Part shown: one piece after another, positions 16,380 through 25,451 of the stretch
How the letters are laid out: every line of letters starts with the position of its first letter
Position numbering within the stretch: position 1 is the first letter of the stretch
Assembly (NCBI GenBank): GCA_049977145.1
Contig: JBMFGW010000016.1
Span: 1-46,922, forward strand
From: JAMDCX01 sp049977145
GTDB lineage: Bacteria > Planctomycetota > Phycisphaerae > WQYP01
Direction of reading: 5' to 3'
DNA: 46,922 bases
Notes under the pieces: model-generated
Told to the model about the DNA's origin: nothing
The model's input: the letters and a program-made list of their open reading frames with translations, nothing else
Database searches by the model: none
Position numbers and translations under genes: made by a program

Positions 16380-16560
16380 CATGGCGTCGCAATAAATACA
16401 GCGTTGCGCACTGTGGTGATACCCCGGCGCCGCCAGCTCGACTACGATCATATCCATCGTCACGGATATCACGCGGTGCCGCATTATTGTGTTGGTGCCT
16501 GATAACACCCGCCGCCGCAACCGCTATGCCGCCGTGTGCGGTTACTTTGTCCGCTATACG
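16380..16560 (-). repeat. Dispersed intergenic element, copy 1
   Basis: Read on the minus strand, this stretch matches 40801-40956 in the same order: ATAATGCGG, TCGTAGTCGA, a 24-bp core around GGTATCACCAC with 3 mismatches, then GCGACGC. Copy 1 has about 22 extra bases in the middle. Both copies read in one shared frame as ...VVE-x2-APGYHH..., so the element may be an old gene fragment. It fills the gap between the enolase-like gene and proC. Confidence 0.65.
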
Positions 16561-16608
16561 ACATGGGATATTTTCCCTTATGATGAGTGTCGTAAATGAG
16601 GTGGCTTT

Positions 16609-17424
16609 ATGCCTGTGAAAAATTATAAACTTGGTTTTATCGGCGGTGGCAATATGGCGGAAGCTATTGCCAGAGGCTGCATGCGCGCCGGAATTTTTAA
16701 GCCCGCCGAAATATTCGTAGCGGATCCAGCATCGGATCGCCGGGAATTGCTGACCCGGCAACTGGGCCTTGCCGCTGCCATCGACTCTGCGGAAGTAGCG
16801 GCAAAATCGGAATCCATCCTACTAGCTGTCAAACCACAGAAAATTGAGGAAGCTCTGCAACAAATCAAGCCGGCACTGGACAACTCCACCGTCATTATTT
16901 CCATCGTCGCCGCAGTCTCCACCGGATTTATTGAACAGCAGCTTGGTGCGACCGTGCGCGTGGTGCGCGTCATGCCCAATACGCCTGTGCTGGTGGCGGT
17001 CGGCGCCAGCGGTATTTGCCGGGGCCATGCGGCCACGGATGCGGATATGCGTTTTGCCATGAGTATTTTTGGCGCCTGCGGAGTCGTAACGGAAGTTCCC
17101 GAATCATTAATGGATGCGGTGACCAGTCTGTCCGGATCCGGTCCAGCCTATGTATTTTATCTGGCGGAGGCAATGGCCGCCGCGGGGGTAGGTATGGGGC
17201 TGTCTCCGGCGGCTGCGGAACTGCTGGCGAAGCAGACCATGATCGGCGCGGGGCGGCTGCTGGAACAATCGCCGGATTCCTTAGCGGAATTGCGTCGCAA
17301 AGTCACCAGTCCCGGTGGCTTCACCGAAGCGGCGATTAACAGTATGGCAAGTCAGCAGTTTGCGACCATTATCGCCCGCGCGTTAGCCGCGGCGGTGCAG
17401 CGCGGAGCGGAATTATCACGTTAA
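16609..17424 (+). CDS. proC: Pyrroline-5-carboxylate reductase
   Basis: This 271-residue enzyme performs the last step of proline synthesis, reducing pyrroline-5-carboxylate with NAD(P)H in the cytoplasm. The Rossmann loop GFIGGGNMAEAI is at residues 9-20, VRVMPNTPVLV marks the cofactor domain end, and the C-terminal dimerisation and catalytic helix pattern DAVTSLSGSGPAYVF and KVTSPGGFTEAAI is complete. Length is typical. GAGGTGG precedes ATG 16609. The PTPS-like gene follows 25 bp later, but no functional link is obvious. Confidence 0.97.
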   Translation: MPVKNYKLGFIGGGNMAEAIARGCMRAGIFKPAEIFVADPASDRRELLTRQLGLAAAIDSAEVAAKSESILLAVKPQKIEEALQQIKPALDNSTVIISIVAAVSTGFIEQQLGATVRVVRVMPNTPVLVAVGASGICRGHAATDADMRFAMSIFGACGVVTEVPESLMDAVTSLSGSGPAYVFYLAEAMAAAGVGMGLSPAAAELLAKQTMIGAGRLLEQSPDSLAELRRKVTSPGGFTEAAINSMASQQFATIIARALAAAVQRGAELSR

Positions 17425-17449
17425 AAATTTAAGGCGGAGGTAAACACCA

Positions 17450-17821
17450 GTGTTTGCTATTGAGGTCCACGCGGAATTTTTCGCTTACCATCAGTTACGC
17501 TTGGCCGAGATGCGACTGGAGCCTCTGCACGATCACATCTGGCGCGTCACGGTCCGTGTCGTATCACCGCGACTCGATCCGCTGGAAACGGTGATGGATT
17601 TTCATGCCCTGGAGCGGAGCCTTAAAATAATCTGTGCGCAGTGGAACAACCGAAATCTTAATGACATTGCACCATTTGACCGGGCGGTAAATCCCAGCGC
17701 GGAGCGTGTGGCCCAGCGGATCGCGGAGCTATTGGCGCCGGAAATTCCGGTGCCGGCGACGCTGCAAAGCGTAGCAATCACGGAAGCACCGGGCTGTGTG
17801 GCAATTTATCTTCTGGAATAA
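17450..17821 (+). CDS. 6-pyruvoyl-tetrahydropterin synthase/QueD-like protein
   Basis: This is a 123-residue T-fold protein. The zinc ligands are the His of FFAYHQL and the two of PLHDHIW; further family features are VMDFHALE, NPSAERVAQRI and the substrate-anchoring Glu in ITEAPGCVAIY. The usual C-x2-LHGH motif reads L-x2-LHDH, so the catalytic cysteine of QueD is missing and Gly is Asp. Either the protein is a PTPS variant that does not make carboxytetrahydropterin, or another residue serves. The start is GTG 17450, 9 nt after GGAGG. It is followed directly by a MITE-like element. Confidence 0.8.
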   Translation: MFAIEVHAEFFAYHQLRLAEMRLEPLHDHIWRVTVRVVSPRLDPLETVMDFHALERSLKIICAQWNNRNLNDIAPFDRAVNPSAERVAQRIAELLAPEIPVPATLQSVAITEAPGCVAIYLLE

Positions 17822-17830
17822 TGATGGCAA

Positions 17831-18160
17831 CCAAGAGTCGGTCCTGGTAATGGCCGGGATGGCGATGGGGCTGCGATGTCTCGTAGGCGCGGCCGAGGCG
17901 ACTGGGGTTACAGGTGATAGCCGCGCCGCGAGCGCGGGTGAGCCACTAAGCCGCCGGAGTATTTCAGGTTTATGGCCGCGGGGCGGTGTGGGGCACAAGA
18001 CAGAAGACCGAAGTATTTTGTGGCGCTGCGTTTTGTTTTTTTTCAGATTCCGGCTCCTCGGCGTAGCATCTTCGTACCGTACGCCAGCGTCGCTGCTTTC
18101 TGATAGGGGGAGAAAAAATCACGCCGTCATAGCCCGGCCATTACCCAGACAGACTCCTGG
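17831..18160. mobile_element. MITE-like element with 28-bp terminal inverted repeats
   Basis: The left end (17831-17858) and the inverted right end (18133-18160) match at about 24 of 28 positions and share GGTAATGGCCGGG exactly. The 330-bp element has no gene. It starts 10 bp after the PTPS-like stop and ends 15 bp before the 3' end of the glycosyltransferase gene. No target duplication is evident. The same terminal sequence, GAG-x-C-x-GTCC-x-GGTAATG, occurs in the small element at 28165-28232, which supports transposition by a shared transposase encoded elsewhere. Confidence 0.65.
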
Positions 18161-18175
18161 CGGAAAACCGCATTA

Positions 18176-19963
18176 TCAAACTGATGAGGTATGTTTTACC
18201 GGCGCCAGTGGTGTGGCCAACGCCTTGGCAACACCAGGCAGCACATAATCACGGGCTACGACTTCCCAACTCATGCGTGCAGCGAGTTGGTATCCCTGTT
18301 GCAGCAAACGGCTAAATTGCGATTCGGTGCGGGGAAGTCGGCGGTTGATTTCCGCCGCCACCGTTTGGGCCACGGTACTTTCAATGTATTCACGGTTGGC
18401 ACGATCAACAAGCAGGCAATCTTGTATTGAATTCACATGTACTGCCGGGGATTTTGTGTAATCCACTTCAATGGCATTTTCAGTGCCGCCCGATCCGACG
18501 GCATGGCGCACAAACCCCGCGCAGCCGCATAGTGCGGTAAACACGCAGATTCCACCAAAGGCTATTGGCTCAATTTGTGCGATTCCGAATGGTTCATAAA
18601 TGGACTGCCCAAATTCCAGATCCGAGCCGTGGCGAATATCCATGAATTCCATTTCCGCCGGCATACGGTCACCGCAAGTGCGGCGGTCAAAACCAAACTG
18701 ATTAATGTAAACAATTTTGGCATTGCGGCTGCGTGCGTTGAATTCCTGGACGCTCGCGTAATACGCCGCTTCGCCGCCGGTGAGGTCAGGATAACCTTCG
18801 CGGTGTGCGGTGGGCCAATGGTAGGCGGACTCCATGTTTCGCACATCATCGCCGCGCCGGCCGGAAGTTTCCGTTGACAATACGAGCAGCACCGCAGACT
18901 GATTTTCATGGTGGAGCAACTTTTCCAGATGTTCCATAACCCGGATATCCCGCCACAAGCCTTTGGATACCACCAGACGCGTGACATGCGTAAGCACAAA
19001 ATCAGGGCGGTGTCCTAATAGTGTCTCGCAGTAATGCTGCAAGCGATTTCGCGCGGCCATTTTTTCTTCCAGCGACAACTCAAACGCCGGCACCCCGTTA
19101 TACGCCAGATCAATATGTTTTTGCTTAAATGCGGTATCCAAAAAACGCAGTTCATCCACAACATAATCACCGACGGCAAAAATATTGTCGCAATGTTTAG
19201 CGGCTGCGACCAGGGGATACTTGTAAAAAAAACTCTGTGATCCGAAAACATCATCGACGGTTAAATCTTCGCGGGCGGCCAGGCGCAGAGCATTGTAAAA
19301 TGTGATGTCCTGTCCCGGATGCGATTCGACAATTCGCCGCATGGGCGCCACTTCATGGGCGTAAAAAATGGTGCGGAAGTGCGCTGGCGCATTAAGCCGC
19401 GCCGCCAAGGCGGTTGGCATCCCCATATATTCATGAGAGAGCAGCGCCGCGGGATGTTGCGGATTGCCGCACCCAATCGCCAATAAGGCGTCAATGGCCG
19501 GTTCGGCGATTCGCAGGTACTGTTCGTAATCCCAGATGTGATCATAGCGATTGGATTCGATGCCAAAGCGCTCAAAGAGTCGGAATTTGAACAATCCGAT
19601 GCGGGTCGGTTCAAAGTGGTTCACATTGATCAGCAGCACTTCCGGATGCGCCGTGATGCCCGTGAAGGGATCATGAAACGCCTTGCGGCCATAAATCAGA
19701 TCGACATGATATTTACGCTCCACCTCGGCGAGCGCCGATGCCAGCGGGTGCTGGACAATACCATCCATGGAACTGTATAGCACGGTGCCATCCTGCCCCA
19801 GCCGCAATTCCGCCGGGCCATCAATATTAAAAAGCGGCCCGACGAGAATGTTGCGTTCAACATGTTCGGAATAATACTTGGAGGTCAGTAATCCATGGAG
19901 AACGGCGCCGATGCCGCCAATTTTCTGGACCACCTCATGGGTGACGTGAACGACTGTCTTCAT
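18176..19963 (-). CDS. Glycogen/starch-synthase-like glycosyltransferase
   Basis: This 595-residue cytoplasmic GT-B protein starts VVHVTHEVVQKIGGIGAVLHGL, with the GGIG loop of GT5/GT4 synthases that binds the sugar nucleotide. The C-terminal domain holds FVLTHVTRLVVSKGLWRD, and SIYEPFGIAQIEPIAFGG, equivalent to the E-x7-E motif of retaining GT-B enzymes. It is longer than GlgA (about 480) because of an insert between the two domains. It probably builds an alpha-glucan or another polysaccharide; the exact donor is unknown. It stands alone, divergent from mnmE. Confidence 0.8.
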   Translation of the reverse strand: MKTVVHVTHEVVQKIGGIGAVLHGLLTSKYYSEHVERNILVGPLFNIDGPAELRLGQDGTVLYSSMDGIVQHPLASALAEVERKYHVDLIYGRKAFHDPFTGITAHPEVLLINVNHFEPTRIGLFKFRLFERFGIESNRYDHIWDYEQYLRIAEPAIDALLAIGCGNPQHPAALLSHEYMGMPTALAARLNAPAHFRTIFYAHEVAPMRRIVESHPGQDITFYNALRLAAREDLTVDDVFGSQSFFYKYPLVAAAKHCDNIFAVGDYVVDELRFLDTAFKQKHIDLAYNGVPAFELSLEEKMAARNRLQHYCETLLGHRPDFVLTHVTRLVVSKGLWRDIRVMEHLEKLLHHENQSAVLLVLSTETSGRRGDDVRNMESAYHWPTAHREGYPDLTGGEAAYYASVQEFNARSRNAKIVYINQFGFDRRTCGDRMPAEMEFMDIRHGSDLEFGQSIYEPFGIAQIEPIAFGGICVFTALCGCAGFVRHAVGSGGTENAIEVDYTKSPAVHVNSIQDCLLVDRANREYIESTVAQTVAAEINRRLPRTESQFSRLLQQGYQLAARMSWEVVARDYVLPGVAKALATPLAPVKHTSSV

Positions 19964-20140
19964 ACGGTTTGACGATCCTTTTCAAGGGGCTGTACCGGCC
20001 CCATCCATTTATACCACTTCCATCATCGGTTATTTACCGAATTTGTCCACAATCCCGCCGACCGTTTTAATTCTCCGTGCGCACCTCTGCGCTGCGTTTC
20101 CAGGCCAGGCGACGCCAATGGCCAATGCTATTACAATCTC

Positions 20141-21493
20141 ATGGTGCTTAGGGATGACACCATTGTGGCAATCAGTTCTCCGGCGGGGCCGGCACAGCGC
20201 GGTATTATTCGCCTGTCCGGGCCGCAGAGTTGGGCTGGCGCGCTGCGCATCTTGAAGCCATTAATTATAACGCACGCCTACCGATGGATGAATGCCTGGC
20301 TCACTGATCCGCCACTGCCGGCCGGATTGATTCTGTTCCGGGCTCCGCGCAGTTTTACCGGGCAGGATATGGCGGAGTTGCATGTTCCCGGAGCCCCCGC
20401 GCTACTCTCCATGACGCTGGAAAAACTGCTGGCAAATGGCGCACGCCGGGCGGAAGCCGGCGAATTTTCCGCACGGGCTTTTCTACATGGCAAATTTAAT
20501 CTCACGGAAGTGGAGGGAATCGCCGCGACCATTTCCGCACGCGGCCGCCATCAACTGCGGGCGGCCGCTAGCCTGCGGCACGGACGATTACACCAATTGG
20601 TTCAACAACATGCGGATCACCTGGCGGACCTCCTCGCGCTGGTGGAGGCGGGCATCGACTTCAGCGATGAGCCGGACGTGAGTTTCATTACTGTGGCGGA
20701 ACTGCGTGAACGGCTGGATACTGTCATATCGGCAATTCGTGCGCTGCAAATGCGGGCGGTAAGTTGGGAAGCTCTCTCCGCGCAACCGATCGTTGTATTC
20801 CTGGGCCGCGCCAATGTTGGGAAAAGCTCATTGCTTAATTCACTTTCCGGGCAGGACCGGGCAATTGTTTCCAGTACCGCCGGTACCACCCGCGATGCTT
20901 TGGCGGTGGAATTATGCGACAACTCTCGCGTAGTGCGGTTAATGGATGCCGCCGGAGTGGAAGACCATCGCACCGGCTTGGCGGGGCTGATGAATGAGGC
21001 CCGTCAACAGTTGCTCTTGCGGGCCGATGTTATTCTGCTGACCATTGATCAGGAGGATACTCCGGAGAGCTTAGCGCAACTGCTCGTGCCTGTTCAGAGC
21101 GTTAACGCATGGAAAATCATAGTGCGAAATAAAGCGGACCTTCCCGGAGGCATGCGCGCTACGGCCTCCCACAATCTGCCCTGGCTTAATGTTTCCGCGA
21201 AAACCGGTGATAACCTCGCGGCATTGCGTACCGCTATTTTTGATTATGCCCATCGCCAGGCTCCACTCGGAGATGATTGCCTTACGCTCAACGCACGTCA
21301 TCAACAGTTAATTCAACAGGCCGGTGCGGCGCTGCAACGTGCTGGAAACACTTTGGCATCCGCCCCGCAATTTCCGGAACTTCTCGCCGCCGATTTACGC
21401 GCCGCTCTGGATGCCCTTGGCGCTATTTCCGGTGCGATCAGCAGCGATGATGTACTGGGACGAATTTTTGGCGGGTTTTGCATTGGCAAATAG
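20141..21493 (+). CDS. mnmE: tRNA modification GTPase MnmE
   Basis: This 450-residue protein works with MnmG to modify U34 of certain tRNAs. It has the N-terminal tetrahydrofolate-binding domain (DDTIVAISSPAGPAQRGIIRLSG), the helical domain (EAGEFSARAFLHGKFNLTEVEGI), then an inserted G domain: G1 GRANVGKSSLLN, G2 TAGTTRDAL, G3 DAAG (usually DTAG) and G4 NKAD. It ends with the diagnostic FGGFCIGK, whose Cys is required for modification. ATG 20141 has no clear Shine-Dalgarno sequence, but N-terminal alignment with the family supports it. Confidence 0.96.
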   Translation: MVLRDDTIVAISSPAGPAQRGIIRLSGPQSWAGALRILKPLIITHAYRWMNAWLTDPPLPAGLILFRAPRSFTGQDMAELHVPGAPALLSMTLEKLLANGARRAEAGEFSARAFLHGKFNLTEVEGIAATISARGRHQLRAAASLRHGRLHQLVQQHADHLADLLALVEAGIDFSDEPDVSFITVAELRERLDTVISAIRALQMRAVSWEALSAQPIVVFLGRANVGKSSLLNSLSGQDRAIVSSTAGTTRDALAVELCDNSRVVRLMDAAGVEDHRTGLAGLMNEARQQLLLRADVILLTIDQEDTPESLAQLLVPVQSVNAWKIIVRNKADLPGGMRATASHNLPWLNVSAKTGDNLAALRTAIFDYAHRQAPLGDDCLTLNARHQQLIQQAGAALQRAGNTLASAPQFPELLAADLRAALDALGAISGAISSDDVLGRIFGGFCIGK

Positions 21494-21526
21494 ACCATCG
21501 GCATGGGGCTGTCCCCGCCGCAAAAG

Positions 21527-22000
21527 TTATTTTTCTCGAATGCGCCGTTCCATCGCCGCACGGAAATAATTCCGAAACGTCGGCAACCCCGCTTGGGTCC
21601 AGGCCAGGTGTATTTTTTCTACCAGCGTGGCATTATTCTTCTGTAATTCCGCCAAATATTTTGCATCCGGCGAATGTGCCGATACCATGAGATGTTGATC
21701 ATGGGCATCGGCTAAAAGTAAATATCCTGTCCCGTCGGGTGATTCCTCAATGCTTAATTTCATGTGCGGATAGCCGACCTGGCCCAACCGCAGCCGATAA
21801 ATGGTCCGCCCATCTTTATCTCCCACCTCGAACCACGCCGGCTCAATGGCGACGGTATCTGCCGCAGCCATAATGGGAGCCATTCGCGATTTCACCACCT
21901 CCGGAATCTGCCCGGAGGGATAGGCCAGTGGTAAATAGATTTCAATCGCCTTTTTAATGATATGAACCGGAGGCAAAGTTGGATGTTGCAAGTCAGTCAT
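21527..22000 (-). CDS. Conserved-looking protein of unknown function
   Basis: This 157-residue cytoplasmic protein has no signal peptide or membrane helix. It starts MTDLQHPTLPPVHIIKKAIEI and has a beta-rich middle (WFEVGDKDGRTIYRLRLGQVGYPHMKL, best read in parts) and a helical C terminus rich in Arg. I do not recognise the family. It lies downstream of lpxA on the same strand with a gap of about 120 bp, so it may be the last gene of the lipid A operon. An in-frame TTG at 22048 could extend it by 16 residues; no RBS decides between them. Confidence 0.6.
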   Translation of the reverse strand: MTDLQHPTLPPVHIIKKAIEIYLPLAYPSGQIPEVVKSRMAPIMAAADTVAIEPAWFEVGDKDGRTIYRLRLGQVGYPHMKLSIEESPDGTGYLLLADAHDQHLMVSAHSPDAKYLAELQKNNATLVEKIHLAWTQAGLPTFRNYFRAAMERRIREK

Positions 22001-22123
22001 TTTGAACGCCAAGGCCGCATGTTTGTGCCGCCCATCCTCATTACCCAATACATCTTGAATATGTTACCCCATTTCCACATCTGACGCAGAATATCGGGCG
22101 AACTTTCACGTCGTCATACAGGC

Positions 22124-22948
22124 CTACTGCCCTTCCAACCACGGCGTTTTACCGCGGAGGGATTCACGGTAGCGTCCGTATTTTCCTTCACGCGAACGAC
22201 GGATGAATGTGAGCATCGTGTTAATATCCGAATTTCCAGGATAAAGTTTTTCCAGTTCCTCGGCCCCGACGGAAAAGGCCACCTCCTTGCGATACAGCAG
22301 GCGGTACGCATCTTTGATCGGTTCGATCTGCTTTTCATCATAGCCGCGGCGCCGCAGTCCCACGCGGTTCAGGCCGCGTATGGAAGCGGGCCGGCCATCC
22401 ACCGTAAGAAATGGCGGAACATCATGCACCACCACCGCCACGCCACCAATGAAAGAGTATTGACCGATACTGACAAAGTGCGTCACCGCGACGGCTCCGG
22501 AAAGTACGGCTCCATCTTCCACTTCAATATGCCCGGCCAGCATGACATTGTTGGCGAAAATACAACGATTACGGACGAAGCAGTCATGGGCGATATGCAC
22601 ATTAGCCATCAGCAGGTTGCCATTGCCAATCTGGGTAATACCGCCGCCATCTTCGGTGCCCATGTTGACCGTAACGAGTTCCCGGAAGCGGTTGTCATTG
22701 CCGATGGTCACCTGGCAATCGCTGCCGCGGTATTTCAAATCCTGCGGCGGTCCACCGATGACGCTGCCGGGAAAAAAATGATTGTTTTTACCGGCTACGG
22801 TGTGCCCCTGAATGGAAGCATGATGATGCACCATGCAGCCGGAACCGAGAACCACGTTTGGGCCGATATAGGCAAATGGCCCAACGGTCACGTCGGCGGC
22901 CAACTGCGCTCCGGTTTCAACCACGGCCATGGGATGTATCTGCGGCAT
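22124..22948 (-). CDS. lpxA: UDP-N-acetylglucosamine O-acyltransferase LpxA
   Basis: This 274-residue acyltransferase does the first step of lipid A synthesis, adding a hydroxyacyl chain to UDP-GlcNAc from acyl-ACP. A left-handed beta helix of hexapeptide repeats begins at IHPMAVVETGAQLAADVTVGP, the LpxA-specific segment VIGGPPQDLKYRG follows, and the catalytic His lies in NVHIAHDC. The C-terminal helical domain contains GLRRRGYDEKQIEPIKDAYRLLYR. ATG 22948 is preferred over the TTG at 22966. It is in the order ompH-lpxD-lpxC/fabZ-lpxA, with a 147-bp gap before it. Confidence 0.96.
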   Translation of the reverse strand: MPQIHPMAVVETGAQLAADVTVGPFAYIGPNVVLGSGCMVHHHASIQGHTVAGKNNHFFPGSVIGGPPQDLKYRGSDCQVTIGNDNRFRELVTVNMGTEDGGGITQIGNGNLLMANVHIAHDCFVRNRCIFANNVMLAGHIEVEDGAVLSGAVAVTHFVSIGQYSFIGGVAVVVHDVPPFLTVDGRPASIRGLNRVGLRRRGYDEKQIEPIKDAYRLLYRKEVAFSVGAEELEKLYPGNSDINTMLTFIRRSREGKYGRYRESLRGKTPWLEGQ

Positions 22949-23040
22949 AGCTTCCAACTCAAGCAATCAAAAAAACATTCGTCCGGGCCATCTCACTGCA
23001 ACGACTGGCTCCAGCTATACGCCCAATAGCTTAAACCGAG

Positions 23041-23090
23041 CGGCGCTTTCCAATTTCCATCTTCTAACTTCCAGCTACCTACTGACTTCC
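23041..23090. repeat. Short degenerate tandem repeat between lpxC/fabZ and lpxA
   Basis: The gap contains TTTCCAATTTCC, TTCTAACTTCC, CTACCTACTGACTTCC in succession, that is 7-9 bp units close to AACTTCC. It belongs in style with the arrays at 6507-7088 and 41070-41210. Confidence 0.5.
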
Positions 23091-23095
23091 TGGCA

Positions 23096-24406
23096 CTACG
23101 CCGGCGACTCATCAACGAGCATAAATTTTATCTCCGCTTCCGCAGCCAGTTGATCGCCTACCATCGCCCGGCATTTCACATGACCGGTACGGGCCTTCAC
23201 GCGCAAAGTCTCCGCTTCCAGAATCAACTGGTCTCCGGGCACCACCGGACGGCGCCACTTAACTTTATCCATGGACAGCAGCATTGGCAATTTACCGCTG
23301 TGTTCCAGTTGCCGGGCCAGCAGTAGGCCGGCAAGCTGGGACATGGCTTCCACGATTAATACGCCGGGCATTACCGGCGCACCGGGATAATGGCCCTGAA
23401 AGAATGGCTCATTCATCGTGACATTCTTGATCCCCACCGCCCGGTTGTTGGAATTCATTTCAATGACCCGATCCACCAGCAACATGGGAAAGCGATGCGG
23501 CAATACTCGCGAAATCTGGCGGATATCCATAATCGGTTCACGCAGGCTCAAGGCGGCATGACGCTGGGCGTGCAACATGGAAACCAACTTTCGCACTAGC
23601 GCATGATTGAGTGAATGGCCGGATTTATAGGCGATAATTTTTCCGCGAATTGAGCATCCCAGAAGATATAAATCCCCGATTACATCCAGAATCTTATGCC
23701 GCACACATTCATCTGGAAACCGATATTGTGTGGCAATTGGGCCATTATCATCAATAACCAGCACGTCACCGGGCCGCAGGTGCAGGCCCAAACCACGCTG
23801 CCGCAGCATTTCCGCTTCATGCCGGAGCACAAAAGTGCGCGCCGGGGCGATAACATCGGCGAAATCATCGCCGAGCGTATAGGAAAACAACTGATGCCCA
23901 ATGGGCGTATTACTCCCATAATCCAGATCATAAATAATCTGAAATTCATCTCCCGTCGCCGGTGAGGCAATGAGCGTGCAGGTGCCGTCGGTCACTTCCA
24001 CCGGTTCGCTGATGCGAAGAAATTGTTTTTCCGCGGATTGCTCCACCAAGCCCGCGCTTTGCAGGGCTTGGACAAACGGCAGACCAGATCCGTCCACGCC
24101 TGGAACTTCTCCGCCGGCGATATTTACTTCAATGTTATCAATGCCTAACCCATGAATGGCCGACATGCAATGCTCAATGGTTTCCACGGAGTCCGCACCG
24201 TTGCGAATGGTGCTGCGCCGGGTACGTTTGCTGATCTGTTGAACCAGGGCGGGAATGCGTACCGGGCGATCCAGATCGCTGCGGACAAATACCACGCCAT
24301 GCCCGGCGGGGGCGGGCTTAAAAGTCAACGTGGCCGGTTCGCCGGTAAACAGACCACGCCCGGTCACAACGGCTTCACTGGCAATGGTTTTTTGCAGAGG
24401 ATTCAA
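23096..24406 (-). CDS. lpxC/fabZ: Bifunctional LpxC deacetylase / FabZ dehydratase
   Basis: This is a 436-residue fusion. Residues 1-285 are LpxC, the zinc deacetylase that commits UDP-acyl-GlcNAc to lipid A: His79 in VETIEHCMSA, then RHKILDVIGD with the second His and the Asp ligand. Residues from about 290 are FabZ, the 3-hydroxyacyl-ACP dehydratase: LPHRFPMLLVDRV, then FFQGHYPGAPVMPGVLIVEAMSQ with the catalytic His and Glu. Such fusions occur in Bacteroidota and in planctomycetes and couple acyl supply to lipid A. The gene overlaps the lpxD 3' end by 32 bp, so translation is probably coupled. Confidence 0.97.
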   Translation of the reverse strand: MNPLQKTIASEAVVTGRGLFTGEPATLTFKPAPAGHGVVFVRSDLDRPVRIPALVQQISKRTRRSTIRNGADSVETIEHCMSAIHGLGIDNIEVNIAGGEVPGVDGSGLPFVQALQSAGLVEQSAEKQFLRISEPVEVTDGTCTLIASPATGDEFQIIYDLDYGSNTPIGHQLFSYTLGDDFADVIAPARTFVLRHEAEMLRQRGLGLHLRPGDVLVIDDNGPIATQYRFPDECVRHKILDVIGDLYLLGCSIRGKIIAYKSGHSLNHALVRKLVSMLHAQRHAALSLREPIMDIRQISRVLPHRFPMLLVDRVIEMNSNNRAVGIKNVTMNEPFFQGHYPGAPVMPGVLIVEAMSQLAGLLLARQLEHSGKLPMLLSMDKVKWRRPVVPGDQLILEAETLRVKARTGHVKCRAMVGDQLAAEAEIKFMLVDESPA

Positions 24407-25427
24407 GTTCTGTTATCCGTTGTTCAAGCTGCTGAATTTTCTGCAACAGCGCCGGCAGCTTGTGCACCGCGCGCAGTTCGGAAAAATATTCTTTACCCGG
24501 ACGAGCCGGCGCTCCCACCACACGCTGGCCATCGGCCAAATCCGTTACCACTGCGGAAAAGCCCGCCACCTGGGCCCCGGCGCCGATGATCTGGTGATCG
24601 GCAACAACCGCGCCGCCACCCATGACCAAGTAATCCCCGGCCCGAACCGATCCGCCAATGGCTACATGCGCCACTAGAATCGTGTGCTTGCCAAGTTGCA
24701 CATTATGCCCCACCTGCACAAGATTATCCAGTTTACTGCCCTGTCCGATGACCGTATTGGAAAATTTGCCGCGATCTACCGTCGTATTCGCGCCTAATTC
24801 ACAATCATCTTCAATGATCACGCCGCCGATCTGCGGGATTTTTACATGCCGACCATTGGCAAAGCGATAACCGAACCCATCGGTGCCGATCACGCATCCG
24901 GAATGCAGAGTCACATGATCCCCGATCCGGCAACCATCGCGTACCACCACTTGCGGCCACAGGGTGCAGTCTTGTCCGATTCGGGCGCCACGGCCAATAA
25001 ACGCTTGGGCCATTAGTACCGTCCGGTCACCAATAATTGCCCCGGTTTGCAGCACGCACTGCGGGCCAATGCGTACATCCACCCCCAGCGTGACTTCGGC
25101 TTCCACCACGGCGGAGGCATGAATTCCCGGCGACGGCAATGGCGGCGGCGCAGCCAGACGGGCAAGGATTTCCGCGACCGCTAAATCCGCATTCGGAACC
25201 ACGATCAACGTTTGATCGGCCCGGCGCGAAACTGTCAGACCGGATTGACACACCGCCCCACCAGCATGACACTGGTCCAATTTTCGCGCGTAGTCGGCGG
25301 TTCCAATGAAGGTCAGTTGCCTGGCCTGGGCCAATTCCATTGATTCCATGGAATCAAAGATTTGGTCGAGAGGGCCTTCGATTTTCCCGCCGCACCATTC
25401 GGCCGCCTGTTGCGCTGAAAAGGGCAT
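24375..25427 (-). CDS. lpxD: UDP-3-O-acylglucosamine N-acyltransferase LpxD
   Basis: This 350-residue enzyme does the third lipid A step, N-acylation. It has the N-terminal uridine-binding domain (residues 1-100, with SMESMELAQARQLTFIG), a long left-handed beta helix with hexapeptide repeats, the LpxD signature VIGTDGFGYRFANGRHVKIPQ, the catalytic His in QVGHNVQLG and a C-terminal helix (LLQKIQQLEQRITELE). It is 24 bp downstream of ompH and overlaps lpxC/fabZ. Confidence 0.97.
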   Translation of the reverse strand: MPFSAQQAAEWCGGKIEGPLDQIFDSMESMELAQARQLTFIGTADYARKLDQCHAGGAVCQSGLTVSRRADQTLIVVPNADLAVAEILARLAAPPPLPSPGIHASAVVEAEVTLGVDVRIGPQCVLQTGAIIGDRTVLMAQAFIGRGARIGQDCTLWPQVVVRDGCRIGDHVTLHSGCVIGTDGFGYRFANGRHVKIPQIGGVIIEDDCELGANTTVDRGKFSNTVIGQGSKLDNLVQVGHNVQLGKHTILVAHVAIGGSVRAGDYLVMGGGAVVADHQIIGAGAQVAGFSAVVTDLADGQRVVGAPARPGKEYFSELRAVHKLPALLQKIQQLEQRITELESSAKNHCQ

Positions 25428-25451
25428 GGTAATGTCCCGTGTTGCTGGTGA

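Noticed and set aside
16021..16761. 246-codon minus-strand frame across the enolase/proC junction
   Set aside because: It lies antisense to conserved enolase and proC codons and is a shadow frame, apart from the short dispersed element.
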